This document shows, piece by piece, positions 44,360 to 56,772 of a stretch of DNA of 64,000 bases. Position numbers and translations under genes: made by a program. Source of the stretch: Eucalyptus grandis (Eukaryota; Streptophyta; Magnoliopsida; Myrtales; Myrtaceae); assembly GCF_016545825.1 (NCBI RefSeq), contig NC_052621.1, positions 38,206,687 to 38,270,686 on the forward strand, in the 5' to 3' direction. The stretch's first letter is position 1. Each line of letters opens with the position of its first letter. A model generated the notes under the pieces. That model was not told the DNA's origin. It did not search any database and saw only the letters and a list, made by a program, of their open reading frames with translations.

Positions 44360-44791
44360 CACGTGAATTCAGTGATTGAATATGTCATCTTGGCGAAGAG
44401 GTCGCTTAAGAGAATGCACGTGGCTTGGAGACTCGGTATGTCATCCTGGAGAATGCACGTGGCTCGATGACAGAGTTTGGCATCTAAAATGGCACGTGGC
44501 TCGGTGAATTGATGCATCACTTTGGTGAGTTAGCACCTAAGATAAGGCACGTGGGCCCGGGCATCGTAAAAAGAACACGTGGCTCGATGATCTAATGTGT
44601 CACCTTGGCGAACTAGTGCCTTAGAGAATGCACGTGGGTCCGGTATTTGAGAATGACATCTAAAAGGGCACGTGGCTCGGTGACTTGATGTACCACCTTG
44701 GCGAAGAGGTTGCCTTAGAGAATGCACGTGGGCCCAAGGTTCGAGGCACGTGGCTCGGAGACTTAGAATGTCGTCCTAGAGAATGCACGTG
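44360..44791 (+). promoter_or_regulatory. Gypsy 3' LTR: tandem G-box array
   Basis: Eleven CACGTG sites in 432 bp, two more than in the 5' LTR, owing to an additional unit around 44722-44780. Confidence 0.75.
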
Positions 44792-45050
44792 GCCTAGCTT
44801 TTAGATACTCCTCCGTGGAGAATGATTTGTGTGACATGTAATTTATCGGTTCGATTTGTTTGGAGTAAATGGGTGCCTATTGTGAATTGTACTGACTTGC
44901 AGGTGGGATTTGAGGCCAAGGTAAGTCATCTGCCCTGTGTGTGTTTAGGTAGCCTATAGTATAATGGTTTACTAATCGGGCCTTAGTGGGGTAGAACTCA
45001 TTGAGACGTAGTCTCATCCCAGTTTGGGGAAATCATTTCAGGCCCTTATA

Positions 45051-45542
45051 ATGGCAGGACCTCCACCTCCTCTTCCTCGTATGCATTACGGTGTCCTAGA
45101 ACATATTTCAGAATTTGAGACCCATTTCCACATCCATCCTCACCCAAAAGGATTAGTATACGTATTAGTTCAGTCAACCATCTGGGTTAACGTGGGGAAG
45201 GAAGACCAGAGGCCCCACATATATTGGTCTTGGTACTATGATTATTTTGATGGACGCAGAGAAGGTCCTATCCCGTAAGAGGACGTCCCTTTTGACGTGA
45301 TGGAAAAGGCGTTCGGAGAGGGAACAGCCGATCGAGTAGATGGGTCAGTAGTGGATGTAAGGGACCCGCAGCAGGAGGTGGAAGGGCTGGAGGAGGATGA
45401 AGACTGGGGAGCAACTGAAGAGATGCCTGAAGATGAGGCGGTGTCTGAAGCCGAGGATGAAGCTGAAGAAGAGAATGATCTGAATGAAGAGGAGTTAGAG
45501 CAGGATCAAGATGATCCTAATTATGACCCGGATGAGAATTGA
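45051..45542 (+). pseudogene. ORF inside Gypsy 3' LTR (nonsense copy)
   Basis: Same ORF as at 37476, with ATG 45051 (MAGPPPP). Here the body-tail junction is in frame (EVEGLEEDEDWG), but a TAA at about 45277 replaces a GAA codon. The acidic tail runs open to TGA 45542. The break differs from that in the 5' LTR. Confidence 0.6.
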
Positions 45543-45840
45543 AATCCCATCTCTTGGTGAACCCTTGTATATGTGTGGATAGAGTGAGACCTTAAGGTTG
45601 TGAATAGTTTTTGAAGTGCTCTGTCTAATGTCATGTATAAAGGTTTGGTTATAGATTTCAATATGAAAAATATGGCCTACTTTTCTATCCCATTGTTTTA
45701 TTGTCTGGGAATTTATAACTGCTTCCGCATGTGCTTAATCAATGAGAGGGTCGGCGATACATAGTCCTGGGATATCGCATTTTAAAATCGACCAATTAGA
45801 AGAATGTGTGCATGCCCGAGGATCGGGGCGTGACATTCCT

Positions 45841-46480
45841 TTCATGAGATTAATTTGGTAGAGCAAATCCAGTTAATACCTTTTAAGAAACACAATCATG
45901 ATCACGTGGGTGGACCCTTGCCTTTCTCATGTTGTAAGTATCTAGTATAATTATTAATAGAATAAATAGATACACAAGAACAAGCTTAAGAGACTGAGTA
46001 TTATGCCAAACATAGATAGCAGATGGCATCTTCCTTTCATGAGATTAAACCGGTCGAGCAAATCCAGTTAATACCTTGTAAGAAACACAATCAATGATCA
46101 CGTGGGTGGACCTTTGCCTTTCTCAAGTTGTCAATATATAGTGTAACCATTAATAGAATAAATAGATACACAAGGACCAGCTTAAGAGATGGAGTATCAT
46201 GCCAAACATAGACAGCAGATGGCATCCTTATCCAAGCTTATGCCACTTCCAATTACTTTAGGAATTCATTTCCATTGCAGGTTATTTAAGTTGAGTGCTC
46301 TTACTCAATATACTGAGTGATGTGCCACTATGTTTTCCCAAACGACAGAACCTAGATCTTTTCCAAAGCTCAAACAAGAAACATTGCATTTTGTTATATT
46401 AGAACTTCACAGGGGCTTCAGAAGGTCTAGGGTAACACTGACAATTTAATAAGGCTAGAAACACAGAAAATGCAAAAAAG
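45841..46480. repeat. RecQ intron tandem repeat, rest of copy B, and copy C
   Basis: 45841-about 46030 continues copy B interrupted at 35059. 46031-46480 is copy C ('atgagattaaaccggtcgagc', 'aagaaacacaatcaatgatcacgtgggtgga'), matching copy A through 'gtgccacta-gt-ttcccaaa'. Confidence 0.8.
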
Positions 46481-46619
46481 TTTGGAAAAAGAGTTTAAGT
46501 TAGCTTATATAAAAGGAAACTTGCTTATATTTATATGGAAAAAGGACAATAGTTTTGCAATGGCAACGTCACAAATGATTATTCTTTTGAAGTAACTCTA
46601 GCATGATCTTTCTTCATGT

Positions 46620-46688
46620 ACAAGGCATGCCAAAGGTGGTGCACCTCACGCAATGTCCCTCATCAACAACAAAACCAGCTAGTTGTGG
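46620..46688 (-). pseudogene. RecQ pseudogene exon: motif II (DEGH)
   Basis: After a TTGTAG acceptor (46689) the frame reads PQLAGFVVDEGHCVRCTTFG, matching the RecQ segment FVVDEAHC. The DEAH box is DEGH (codons at 46653-46664), and the family WGHDFR continuation is lost. Confidence 0.8.
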
Positions 46689-46953
46689 CTACAATAAAAT
46701 ATCATCGAATATAAAAAATTATAAAGAACCTTTTTGGAAAAAGTTATAGTGCATCAGAAACAATACCTTTCCGTGCAAGCATTTCAATATCTCGAGAAAT
46801 GATATTTTTCCCCCAATCCTTTCAGGAGTTACATGCAATAGCTTGCACGATGTTTATCTTTTCTGAAAGGGCAGGCAAAGCAGAAGTGGAGGTTAATAAT
46901 TTGACAGTCACAACACTCAGCATAAAAGTTTTAGAAGTCCAATAGAGCTAAAC

Positions 46954-47060
46954 CTTGCCTTAGTTCTTGGAGGACAACCACCAATTGGGCAGCAGTCTGT
47001 TGAGAGTTCAAGAAAGTAGATCGTATGCTACGCTTGAGGGTTACAAAGTAATTATTTGAT
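46954..47060 (-). pseudogene. RecQ pseudogene exon between motifs I and II
   Basis: STFLNSQQTAAQLVVVLQELRQ, ending at a GCAAG|GTTTAG donor, matches the RecQ stretch with FLNSQQTAAQ that precedes the DEAH exon. Upstream residues are less conserved. Confidence 0.75.
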
Positions 47061-48023
47061 CCTAGATGAGAGATAGCAAGGGAGATATAACAACTGTGAC
47101 ACCTGGTTTTAGAGTTGCTGGCAGCTGAAAAGAAGGCTAAAAACATCATAAGAGAAAATGAAGAAAGGAAGGGACAATGGAATTATTTTTTTCTTTCACC
47201 TTCAGCTGATCAGGAAGGACCAGTTGTCACTACTTGTTTTATAATTACTTTCAGTACGTATATCAACTACTTCAAGACTAAACAGAAAACACTTCTAAAA
47301 TATTCAACTTAATAAATCCAGATTTATATCTTCCTCCTTGATTCAGTTATCATTAATTTTGCTTGCAACCAAGATCCATTGTATATTAAAGGACATTAAT
47401 TTCAAACCAATTATGGGAAAAAGAAGTCATAGATCATCACCCTTTGTTGAGATAATGGCATAGCAAATAACTACAAAGAAAATATAAAAATCTAGAACCC
47501 GCATTTGGTAACTTGGAAAACTTATTTCTCTTTGACTTGATAAACCTTTTGAATTGGACCTGAATGATGACTGATAGCAACACTTAACATGCATAAACAA
47601 GATGAATTTTCTTGTAAGTGATTAGAAGGTCCTAGAAGTGTGCACAAACTTCAAATCCTAAAAATTACAGACCAGATAGAGAAGTGCAAAGGCAGAATGA
47701 GAATGTACTGTATTTCCTTCTTTTCTACTTTTGTCTGATGCCATACATTGGAACCCATGCTTATGTACCTGAATCAATTCCTATAGCTTAATTTTCATTT
47801 GAAAAACATTTCCTTCCTTAAGTTCACAGCCTTCTAAAAAATGCTAAACAAAGCAGATTAGAAGATCATGTTAAAGCTCAAATGTTGACATACAGGTCTA
47901 CCCTTAAACATTTAATTGGTGGAACCACTAAGCAAAGTGCACAGGGCTTGTGCTCTAACATTGTCTCCACAAACTTCTACATACAATCACCACCCAGTTG
48001 AGACAATGTTAACATTCACTAAC
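47061..48023. other. RecQ pseudogene intron region
   Basis: AT-rich, no recognised coding motif. The motif Ia exon expected here was not found and may be lost. Confidence 0.5.
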
Positions 48024-48200
48024 TTGGTAACATAAAATTTTACCACCTCCAGTGGGCATGAGAATAAAGCAAACTTGCTTGGCTACATAAGATTTACAAG
48101 CCTGATGCTGCATTGGTCAAAATGCCTTGTTTCCGAATGTGACAACGTTTGCCAATTCTATGTCATCCAAGGCTTGGAATACTGCATAACTTGGAGTCCC
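48024..48200 (-). pseudogene. RecQ pseudogene exon: Walker A
   Basis: Reads FQALDDIELANVVTFGNKAF, stop, PMQHQACKSYVAKQVCFILMPTGGGKILCYQ, then a GTTAGT donor at 48023. This is RecQ motif 0/I. The in-frame TGA sits where Arg of FRPLQ belongs, and the Ser of GGGKS is Ile. Confidence 0.8.
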
Positions 48201-49150
48201 TTGTTTGGATGTCGAAATTGGAGAGCAATGTCTTTTATTTGAAACTAATGATATTGAGCCTTGAGTGATAGTGCTCTTACAGTCCTTCAACAGAAATAAG
48301 CCTCTTCCGTACCATAATAGTTTCTGACATGGATTGTCATGGAAAATGAAAAATGTGCTTGAAGAAATCACAAGCCTTCATTTACACAAAACATTCCTAT
48401 CGAAGACACTGGATTGCTAAGTTCCACACTTTGATGATTTGCTGTACTCTCATAGCATTTGAAAAGTATATGTATTTGTACATCATCCAAAATTGAAATC
48501 AACTTCTTTATCGACCAAAGTGTTCTAGTATGTCATTTAGGATCTTGAAGAGTGTGGAAGTGAGTGGCAAAAGTTATGACTGTCTATTGGACATTTGATT
48601 GGATGAGAGACCCCATAAGCAATTTACTAAATGCTTTTGGACATGAACATTGTGTAGGTCCTTTGCTGTGTGTTGAATCACAAGCAAATTGGAAATGATT
48701 AAGCAGATAACAAATTATAAGAGAAAAGTACAGTCACACACTGATTTAAGGGATTGGGCAGTATTGTCTATGTCCATGGGAGAAGCATACCATGGATTCT
48801 AAAGATTGTCTGCCTAGAATCTGAGTGGATGTATTGCTTAGAGTACTGCTTTGGCCAGGAATATACATGAGGATTTCCTTCCCATTTTACTACCCAATAC
48901 ATCATCTTTGTCTTCACCGTCAGTAGAGGAATCATCACCTCAAGGAAAGTTTGATTTTTCACACATTGTGGAGAATCTTCTATAATATGGACATCGTGTA
49001 TAACATTGCATTCACCGTCATTACAGATATCTTGGCCAAACATATTGGTTAAAACTCCACGAGCTTCTGATTCCGCGGCTTGCAAATCATCCCAATCCTA
49101 AGAATCTTGCATGGTTTCAGCAAGTTCTGCCAGGATGTCATCGCCACAGT
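48201..49150 (-). pseudogene. Possible N-terminal RecQ pseudogene exons
   Basis: Frame 48768-49085 (extendable to about 49095, DWDDLQAAESEARGVL) precedes the Walker A exon on the same strand. It is acidic and low in motif content. Assignment to RecQ is positional. Confidence 0.35.
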
Positions 49151-49714
49151 GCTCCACGGTGATCAACTCTTGACCTTTGTCACCTTGAGAAAAGCAAAAG
49201 AAGAAAGAGATGATTTTGCAAGATTCATGGCAAACAAGAATCAAATAAATAGAATTTTCAATACGTAATTTGCACTTAGTTCAAAGAGACACGATATTGA
49301 TATCATTGCAAGACACCATAAGTAATTTGCAGTGATATAAGCCTGACAGTTCACTTGTCAATAGGACTACTCTGCCAAACCCACAAAGAAACAGGGGATT
49401 AGACTAACTCTCAATGACCTAAATTCTAGTCCCATTCAAATCCAAAGTAGACCGTTATTCCATTGCCATCATCATAAATGAGACTAACCGCAATGAATCT
49501 CCTTAACTAGGAAATGCACGTACTATCCCCGCAACACAAGTGATTAAAGTCATTCATTCCCTGATGACCAAATATCACGCAATTTGGGCCAATAATAAAG
49601 AAAAAACCGCCGTCCATCCAAAGTAACCTAAGCACATCAAGCTGGACCAGTGTCGGACATTTTGCTCGTCAATAAGACTGCTACTTCGCTAAATCCGCTC
49701 CAATGCATTCAAAC

Positions 49715-49737
49715 CTAAAGCAAGATGATTCCACAGC

Positions 49738-49773
<36 letters not shown>

Positions 49774-50168
49774 GGGGACGAGAGCTACCTCCATAATCTC
49801 CGCAAATGCTAATTAGCATAGGAGTGGATTTGGAAGAGTTTGCGCCATAAGGGCAGAATCTCTTGCCCATCTTTGTTGAGGTAAGTTTGGTGCCCTTTCC
49901 TCTACACCTTACTAGGTTATGAGAGATTTCTGGGACTTCCAGCATTTTAGCTTCTAATTCCCTCATTTGTTCCTTGTATAACACCAAGGTAGACTCCTCA
50001 TCTAAGCAACTGCTTCCTCTTTTTTGTGTACTTTTGTCATCAACCAACATAATTGCTACTGAAGGGGAGGAGTTCTCACCCTCTTTTCTAGCAATTTCTG
50101 CAATGAGCTGCTGTCCCTATCACGTTGTAATCCTCGAACGCGTGCCAATCCCTCACTTGATCGATTAA
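49715..50168 (-). pseudogene. Possible 5' exon of RecQ pseudogene with poly-Asp run
   Basis: Frame 49715-50050 encodes a helical LYKEQMRELEAKML segment and ends in a run of Asp residues from a (CAT)n tract at 49738-49773. It could be the N-terminal exon of the RecQ locus or an unrelated short frame. Confidence 0.3.
49738..49773. repeat. (CAT)12 microsatellite
   Basis: Twelve uninterrupted CAT units. Confidence 0.95.
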
Positions 50169-50529
50169 TAGCGACATCTCAGGACGTATCGCTGACCTTT
50201 TCATTTTAATTTGCGCAAGCGGAAGCATATAATAATAATCTCCAGACAAAAAAGCAATGGGATAGGAAAGTAGGATTTCAAATAATCGTAGCAATCCACA
50301 TATATTCCTATCCCATTAATCAATACTGATTGATGGAATGAAAATTCTTCTTTTTTCAACTTTGAAAACAACCATACTTATATACATTGCATATCATAGT
50401 GCAAATATATACAAGTCGATTTGTTAAGTCAGGTTCTAAACCACAAGTTCCTAAAACGAAGTCTGCAGAAAGGAATCAACTTCCATCAAAAGAGGCTTGT
50501 CCTATGACTAGCTAGTCAGATAGGACTGT

Positions 50530-53107
50530 CATTTCTTCAGCTTCACCTTTTACTCTTCGGGCCTCTGGTCCTTCACCAACGCCATCTAAGAACTTGAAAA
50601 TTATTATACAATAACCAGTGAGACAACGTCTCCGTGAGTTCTACCTCCTAAGACCCGATTAAAAAGCCAATATACTTTAGAGGCTACCTAATCACATCAC
50701 GAGACAAAGGACTTACCTTGACCTCAGTTCCTTCTTGCAAGTCAATATAAATATATATGAAATATACACGATCACATCACATCACCCAATCAGATCAAAT
50801 TATCGATCAATCGACCTAGACGATTACATGTCATCACGACCTTCCCTTGGTCGGTACATTCAATACTATCTATAAAGTTCGACCTTAGTTTGGGACTGCT
50901 CTCCCAAAGCTGAAAATAAATAGTATAGCTCGCCCAAAGCTGATAATATAGTATACTGTATATGTGCTCACCCAAAGCTGATAGATTAGGGCCCCCAGGC
51001 CAAAGTTGATAATAAGGTATACTGCTCACCCAAAGTTGACATATCGCTCGTAAGCTGATATAGTGTACCAGTATACTGCTCGCCCAAAATTGACATATCG
51101 CCTGTAGGCTGATATAGTATACCATCCCGACCATTCAATCAATTCCATCTTTTATCATTCTCGATAAAATAGCCGTGTGTGGGGACACAGTCGGCCTTAG
51201 CCAAAATATAATAATTTCATTTTTTTTAAACATCCCACTGGTTTCAACAGCCCATAACATCTTTTTAGCACTTTGTAAACCAACACTTGGTAATTTTCCC
51301 ATTAATTACCAAAGTTAATTAATTTAGGAAATAAATCCTAAAATTACCAATAAATCAATTCAGCACAATCTAGCACTCAATAAATTAAACCGACTACACC
51401 ACGATAATCAGCATAAAATCCTGGTTGTCGACCATCATGGTCTAATCTTCTAGAAAATAATTAATTAATTAATTACGAAAAATATTAAATAATTACAATA
51501 CCGTAATGCCTAATTGGAAGCTGAGACGAGCCCGGAAAATTATCGAGACTCATTCAATAAATCATAGAGCATGTCTACTTGCTAAATACACTAACCATTT
51601 GCCTAACATGCATAGGTAAATCCTTAATTTAATTATTCTAATTTAATCTATCCACCTAATTGCACTTAATTAAATCTAATCAACCCCTAAGCATCATTAG
51701 CATACTAATAAGACATTAGTGAGCAAAACTCACTTGATTAAAAGCGGAGATCGGATCACCGTGACGACAACGCGACGGCGGCCAAACTTGGGCTCGCGAC
51801 GACACCAACGGGCTTGGATCAGGCCCAACGGCCTTGCAAGCACATAGAAAATTACTAGGCTTGGACTTGGTTGCGGTTGGGCCTTCTTCGTGGGCTGGAC
51901 TGCTGAAATTTCATGGGCTTCAAATTGCTGGGCTGGGCTTCAATTGGCGGGCTGAACTTGTAACAAAATTCATGGGCTGCTGCAGGGCTTGAATTCAATC
52001 AAATTGGGCCGCTGCAGGCGTAAGGGCCCAACTGGGCTGAGACGAAGGGGCCACAGCGTAAAGACTGCTGCTTCGGTCGAAGAAGACCGAAATCACGTGA
52101 GCTGGGGAAGACCACGCCCGTCGTTGCTGCTGCTGGAGCTGACCGATCGTGCGGCAAGGATGAGGGGAAAATGAGGGCGAGCTGGCAACTGGACTTCTGT
52201 GGAGAAACAGCAGGCGTTCGGTGGAAGAGCAGGGGTCAACAGCAGGGGTTTCCGCTGGCTTTGCTGACCCAACGTGGCAGTGGCTGGCAGCAGGGACACG
52301 AGGCAGAGAGAAATAAACGGAGAGAGAGATGGAGCGGCGTGAGGCGGTGACTGATTGGAAGAAAAAGAACAAGCTAGCGTTGAAGGGTGTCACGGACCAA
52401 GAGAGGTACGACGATGCAAAGGGAAGAAAATTGGAAATGAAAGCAAAAGCAGGAGCCAATGAAAATGGAAAGCTGAGGCGTGTTGAAGAGGTCACGAATG
52501 AGGGGAAGAAAAGTCAAGCCACATCTCTAAGTTAATCATGAATTGGTCCTCCCAAATGTCCCCATGTTTAGCCTCTTGTCCCCAATTCTTTCTTGCTCTA
52601 ATTCCCACAAAAATATCCAATTCAATTGTCCAAAATAATGCCGCCCTTGCTAATTCCAAATTTCACCATTTTGGTTTTCAATTTCTTCAACAATTTCCCA
52701 AATCCGACATCCAATTTCGGTGAAGAAAAAGCCTGTAGAATTTCTACAAGTGCCCCTCGTCAAATAGCTCAACTTGGAAGTCCAAATTTCCTTTAATTTG
52801 GCTCGTATGAATTTCCACTAATTTTTTCCGCAACGTCCGAACTATTTTTCCTAAAAATCTCGAAATCTTTGAAAGTTATTCGGAGGATGAGTCAACGTTC
52901 CTAAAATAGATCGTGACATGACAGAATTTTCGATTTCTGAAATCGAACTCAAATTCACGGTTAATTTCCATTCGATGCGTTTTTAGCGTGACTTAGGTTA
53001 CCGGGTAGTTTTCAAAAAAATTTAGTGTAAATGACTCGTGGTCGATTTTCTTCGACACAATGGCGACTTTCAATTGTCGTGAAATCTCAATGATTCAAAT
53101 ACGGACA
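50530..53107 (-). mobile_element. Lone, diverged Gypsy LTR (related family)
   Basis: On the minus strand it shows the landmarks of the 35-46 kb LTR in order: AT-rich start (near 53.1 kb), GC-rich leader frame (51995-52495), a donor near 51735, 'taattatgctta-gggttgattagattta', a tandem-repeat zone (50880-51130), a microexon-like 'gaggtcaag|gtaag' (about 50720), and an ATGGC start after CTTAG (about 50590). No internal retroelement genes adjoin, so it is probably a solo LTR. Ends are approximate, and I could not confirm a target duplication. Confidence 0.65.
50880..51130 (-). repeat. Tandem repeat zone in lone LTR
   Basis: About five units around 'ctgctcgcccaaagctgata-tatagtatac'. It occupies the place of the G-box array in the sister LTR, but without any CACGTG. 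Confidence 0.75.
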
Positions 53108-53572
53108 TAGGGTACCAAAACAATATAAAACCAAACCAGCTATTGTGTGGATTTGTGGTCCTCCTTGAAGACCACGAAACACGGCCTGTATGATGGAAAA
53201 AAGAAATATACCACAAAAGAAATCTTCCTAACGAAGTAGACCTATACATATTTATACTTTAAAATGCTCCCTAATAGACCAAAATAGACTCATCCACATC
53301 AATTAACAAGAAGATAAATTGTGTTGTTGGTCTTGTGTTTCTCCAAAAAAAATTGCTCGTCTTCCACCACTTTCAAGTTGAGATCCTTACATCCTCCTCT
53401 TTACCTACGATTGAATCAAAAAATAAATTAATTATTCAAAAGAAGTAAAGTGCAAATAAGAACACCTCTAGGACAAAGTCAAGGGCAAATGGATACCTGC
53501 ATCTTTGTCCTTCCTATAGGTGTTGACGAGCTTGAGATGTTACCAAAAGTTGAAGCAAGAAATTCAACTATC

Positions 53573-56500
53573 TCAGGTTGTGATTCTGATGGGGCTAAAG
53601 GGGCTGAAGATGCTGATGCTACTATTGTCGTTGCCGCTGCCATCAACTATTGATGGATTATTGCAATGATACTTGTTATGGCCTATGCCGCCACATTTCC
53701 CACAAGTGATTGTAGTATTTTGTCTCTTCAACTTTGTTCCCCCGGGCTCTTGCACAACTTTCTTCTTTCTTCTCTTCAAATTTTTATTAGTTGTTTCATT
53801 CACTGATTTTGTTCTTTGTTTCTTCTTTCGCCAACTTGCTTGGGCACATCCGTGGAAGTAATGGCTCTCTAGCAGGCCATGTGTCCATAGAATCTACAAC
53901 ATGCACATCATGGCTATAAATTTGCATGAATGTTTCCTTACTAAAACTTGTGTGAACCCATTTTTCAAGCTCTTCTCTCATGTATATAAGAGCTGCCACA
54001 GCATGACAGCAAGGGATTCCGCTGATGTCCCATCTTCTATAACTACAAGATCTATATCTAATATTAACAACTCTCTTGTCACCATATGGGCCACTCAATT
54101 CAAATTCATCCTCCCCATTCTAGCTAGGAATCAATAATGCTGAAAATTGTTTTTGTAGATCTAATATCTTTTGGATATTAGGACATATCACACCAGTGTA
54201 CTTAGCCATCCCATCTCTCTGCTTATGAATTCTTTCCATGAGTTGCACTCTTATAGCTTCAAGCGTTGTGATGATAGGTTTGTCCCTTGCGTCAATGATG
54301 CTTTTGTTGAAACTTTCACACCAGCTATTCAAGGAAATATCACATTTTTAGCCTGTCCTGAAGTAGGACTTGCGCCATTGCACCGGAGGCCTTTGAGACA
54401 ACCATTCATAAGTTTTCTTATTAATTGCCTTCAGCTCTTCCATTGCCAAGTCAAAATCACATACCCTAGTTGCCATGGCAGCCTTCCAAAGGAGCTTTTT
54501 AAGTTCTACCCCTCTGTGATGCAGCTTGAAGTTTTCATAAAGATGCCTTAAGCAAAATCTATGTTTTGCTTCAGGCATTAGATTTGCTAGTGCTTGCACC
54601 AATCCCTTCTATTTGTCACACAAGAAAGTCCAGTCCTTTGAATTTTTAGGGTCGGTAATCCCCAAGTCTTCTGCAATCAAACTAATAAACCAATGCCATG
54701 TCTTGTATGTTTCTTGTACGACAACTGCCCATGCAAAGGGATACATTTGATTGTTGCCATCTATGCCCACTGCTGCTAGAAGTATACCTTTGTAGCCTAA
54801 TGATAAATGGCAACCATCAAAACCCATAAAGTGCTTACATCATTCTACAAAGCCCCTCCTTAATGCATCCAGACAAATATAGACTGTCTTAAACTTGCAT
54901 TGGTCTTGATATTGCTCAATTTTGATTATACACGTGGATCCCGGTTGGCATCAAGAAGTGCTTGACAATAGCTCCTGAGCATCCAAAATTGCTCTTCCTC
55001 ACTTCCAATGATCATACTCATTGCTGTTGCCCTAGCTCTATAAACCATTGTCCTTGACTACTTTAAAACATTCTCAGACTCCATTATTTTATAATTGAAG
55101 CACCTGGCCATGTAGGATTGTTTCTCAACCTATTAGAGTACTTGTTTGCTAACCATTTAGTGCTTATTTCAGGAACATGTAGAGCTCTATTACATGTATG
55201 TATGGGGTTAAAGGTTTTGACTTGTAAAGTATGCTCCCTTCGCACTTTAGAAACATATATAAGCCAATCACAACCATCAAAACACACTGCCCTCAATTTA
55301 TTAGGTGTATTCTTAACAAACCTCACCTTTCTCCCATTTTTTATGGCATGGTTCCTAACGGCCTTTCTAAACTCCTTAGCATTACTAAAGCACATTCCTA
55401 ACTTGAAGACAGGATTTTCCATATCAACCTCAGCATTAAACTCGGGATGTGTATACTCATTTTCACAATTCATATTCAAGAAATCTAGATTGTCAGCTAA
55501 CACATCTACATACTGACCGATGTCTCCAACCTCCATATCCCTCTCCATTGAACCATCACCGTCAACACTACTTACATTTCTTATGTATAACTTGTCAAGA
55601 TCAACAAAGGCGAACCCATCTCCTCTAGCAACGCCATCATACCTACCATCATACATTGAATTGTTTAGTTCTTCACATCCCTCAACTGGTGCAAAATGAA
55701 GCAAAAATAAAGTCAATATATTTCCATACAAAACGTACACCAGGAAAAAACAAAACAAAAATAGTAAACAATTGCAATAAAATTGTACCATGCTTTGATT
55801 AATGAAAGAAAACTAGGCACACTAGTGACTATATGCCACACTTTTATTGGAGACCGTTTGTCAAAATATTGTGCATTACAGAGTTAAAATGTTTTCGGTG
55901 TCGCCATAACTTTCTCCTTAGGCGAGCCAACCATGGTGGCCCGAGAACCAAACTTAGAGATATATACCATAAGGAAAATAAAACTAGTCCCATTCAAAGC
56001 ATTTCTTAGGCTTATATGTTATCGGCTTGAAAATTATGGAAACGACTACTAAGTTTGGTGGACTCAACTTTTGTCTGGATTCTCTCTTTCTTGTTCAACA
56101 AACAAGGCTGAAACACAATCCTATCAAGAAGACTTAATTGCAAATTTACTAAGTAATTGTGGAATGATAACTAGCAGGATCTAGATGCATCTTGACACAG
56201 ATTAAATAGTCTTCATATTAATAACTTGGGAAGAAGAACTTCTAACAAGTAATCTAACAAATTGCTACTTTAGAAGTTACGTACATTATAGTGCACAAAA
56301 ACTGCAGAAAACAAGACACATCCAGTTCCTAATAACTAGTGCGCACAAAAACTATTGGAAACAAGATGCCCCCATGCTCTGACTGTAAACTCATACGCAC
56401 GTAGACTCATATTGATTTTGTCTCAACGTGCTTCCACGAAATTTCCTCCTCTAAATACTTTCCACCAGAGAACCCATATCAGAGTAATTATAGCTTTTTA

Positions 56501-56772
56501 TTTTTTTAAATGTCTATCTACTTTCCCTATGAGAATCTATGTGGGCTTTTAAATTCCATGACAGGCCGTGAGCTCCGATCATCAAACGACAAAATATAAA
56601 CCAACAGGGACCACCATCACAACATGTAGGACCCCAACTGCAGTAATATCTAATTAAAAATCCAACAAAACAAGCAAAAAGAACACCATAAAACAAAAGA
56701 ATTCATCCTACCATCACCATCCTCGCTGCCATCTGTGTGATATTCGACCACATGCCCGTGCCTTGTTGACAT
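53573..56772 (-). pseudogene. MuDR-like MULE transposase, frame-broken
   Basis: Exon 1 56712-56772 (ATG 56772, STRHGHVVEYHTDGSEDGDG) ends at GTAGGA. Exon 2 starts near 55685 with EELNNSMYDGRYD. The frame at 55084-55685 is the MuDR N-terminal DNA-binding region (KLGMCFSNAKEFRKAVRNHAI, CDWLIYVSK). Shifted frames follow: MGFDGCHLSLGYKGILLAAVGIDGN (54609-54827, catalytic DDE part), HRFCLRHLYENFK (54348-54602), and the SWIM zinc finger CSYRRWDISGIPCCHAVAAL (53796-54098). A CCHC knuckle CGKCGGIGHNKYHC ends it (53573-53803). At least four frame breaks, so inactive. Confidence 0.9.
55686..56711 (-). other. MULE transposase intron
   Basis: About 1.0 kb between the short first exon and the main exon (donor GTAGGA, acceptor GCACCAG). 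No other feature recognised in it. Confidence 0.55.

Larger units (their letters stand above)
35060..45835 (+). mobile_element. Gypsy LTR retrotransposon, chromovirus (Tekay-like), 10.8 kb, decayed
   Basis: LTRs 35060-38258 and 42585-45835 (TGTGACATC...TGACA), with target duplication TTCCT (35055-35059 and 45836-45840). The Met-type PBS and a PPT (AAGAGGGGAAGAG) bound a 4.3-kb interior in Gypsy order: gag, RT, RNase H, integrase and a C-terminal chromodomain-like tail. Long LTRs and the chromodomain point to the Tekay/Del group. Stops in all coding parts make it non-autonomous. It inserted into a tandem repeat inside a RecQ intron. Its LTR holds an ORF and a G-box array, listed separately. 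Confidence 0.95.
42585..45835 (+). repeat. Gypsy 3' LTR (3.25 kb)
   Basis: Same layout as the 5' LTR, slightly longer chiefly because of extra G-box units. Scattered substitutions distinguish the two, so the insertion is not brand new. Confidence 0.95.
33280..50170 (-). pseudogene. RecQ-family DNA helicase pseudogene (whole locus, Gypsy inside)
   Basis: Exons on the minus strand keep the gene order from right to left. They are a possible N-terminal region (48.77-50.17 kb), Walker A exon (to 48024), FLNSQQTAAQ exon (46954-about 47060), motif II exon (46620-46688), motif III exon (about 34304-34352) and RecQ C-terminal helicase exon (33851-34160). A 10.8-kb Gypsy lies in the intron between motifs II and III. 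RecQ enzymes unwind recombination intermediates in the nucleus. Stops, a frameshift and a changed DEAH box show it is dead. It is closest to plant RecQ proteins with the MPTGGGKSLCYQ signature; I cannot assign the subfamily. Confidence 0.8.

Noticed and set aside
33728..50050. RecQ locus as a working gene
   Set aside because: In-frame stops in at least two exons, a frameshift in the helicase C-terminal exon, DEGH motif II and altered Walker A.
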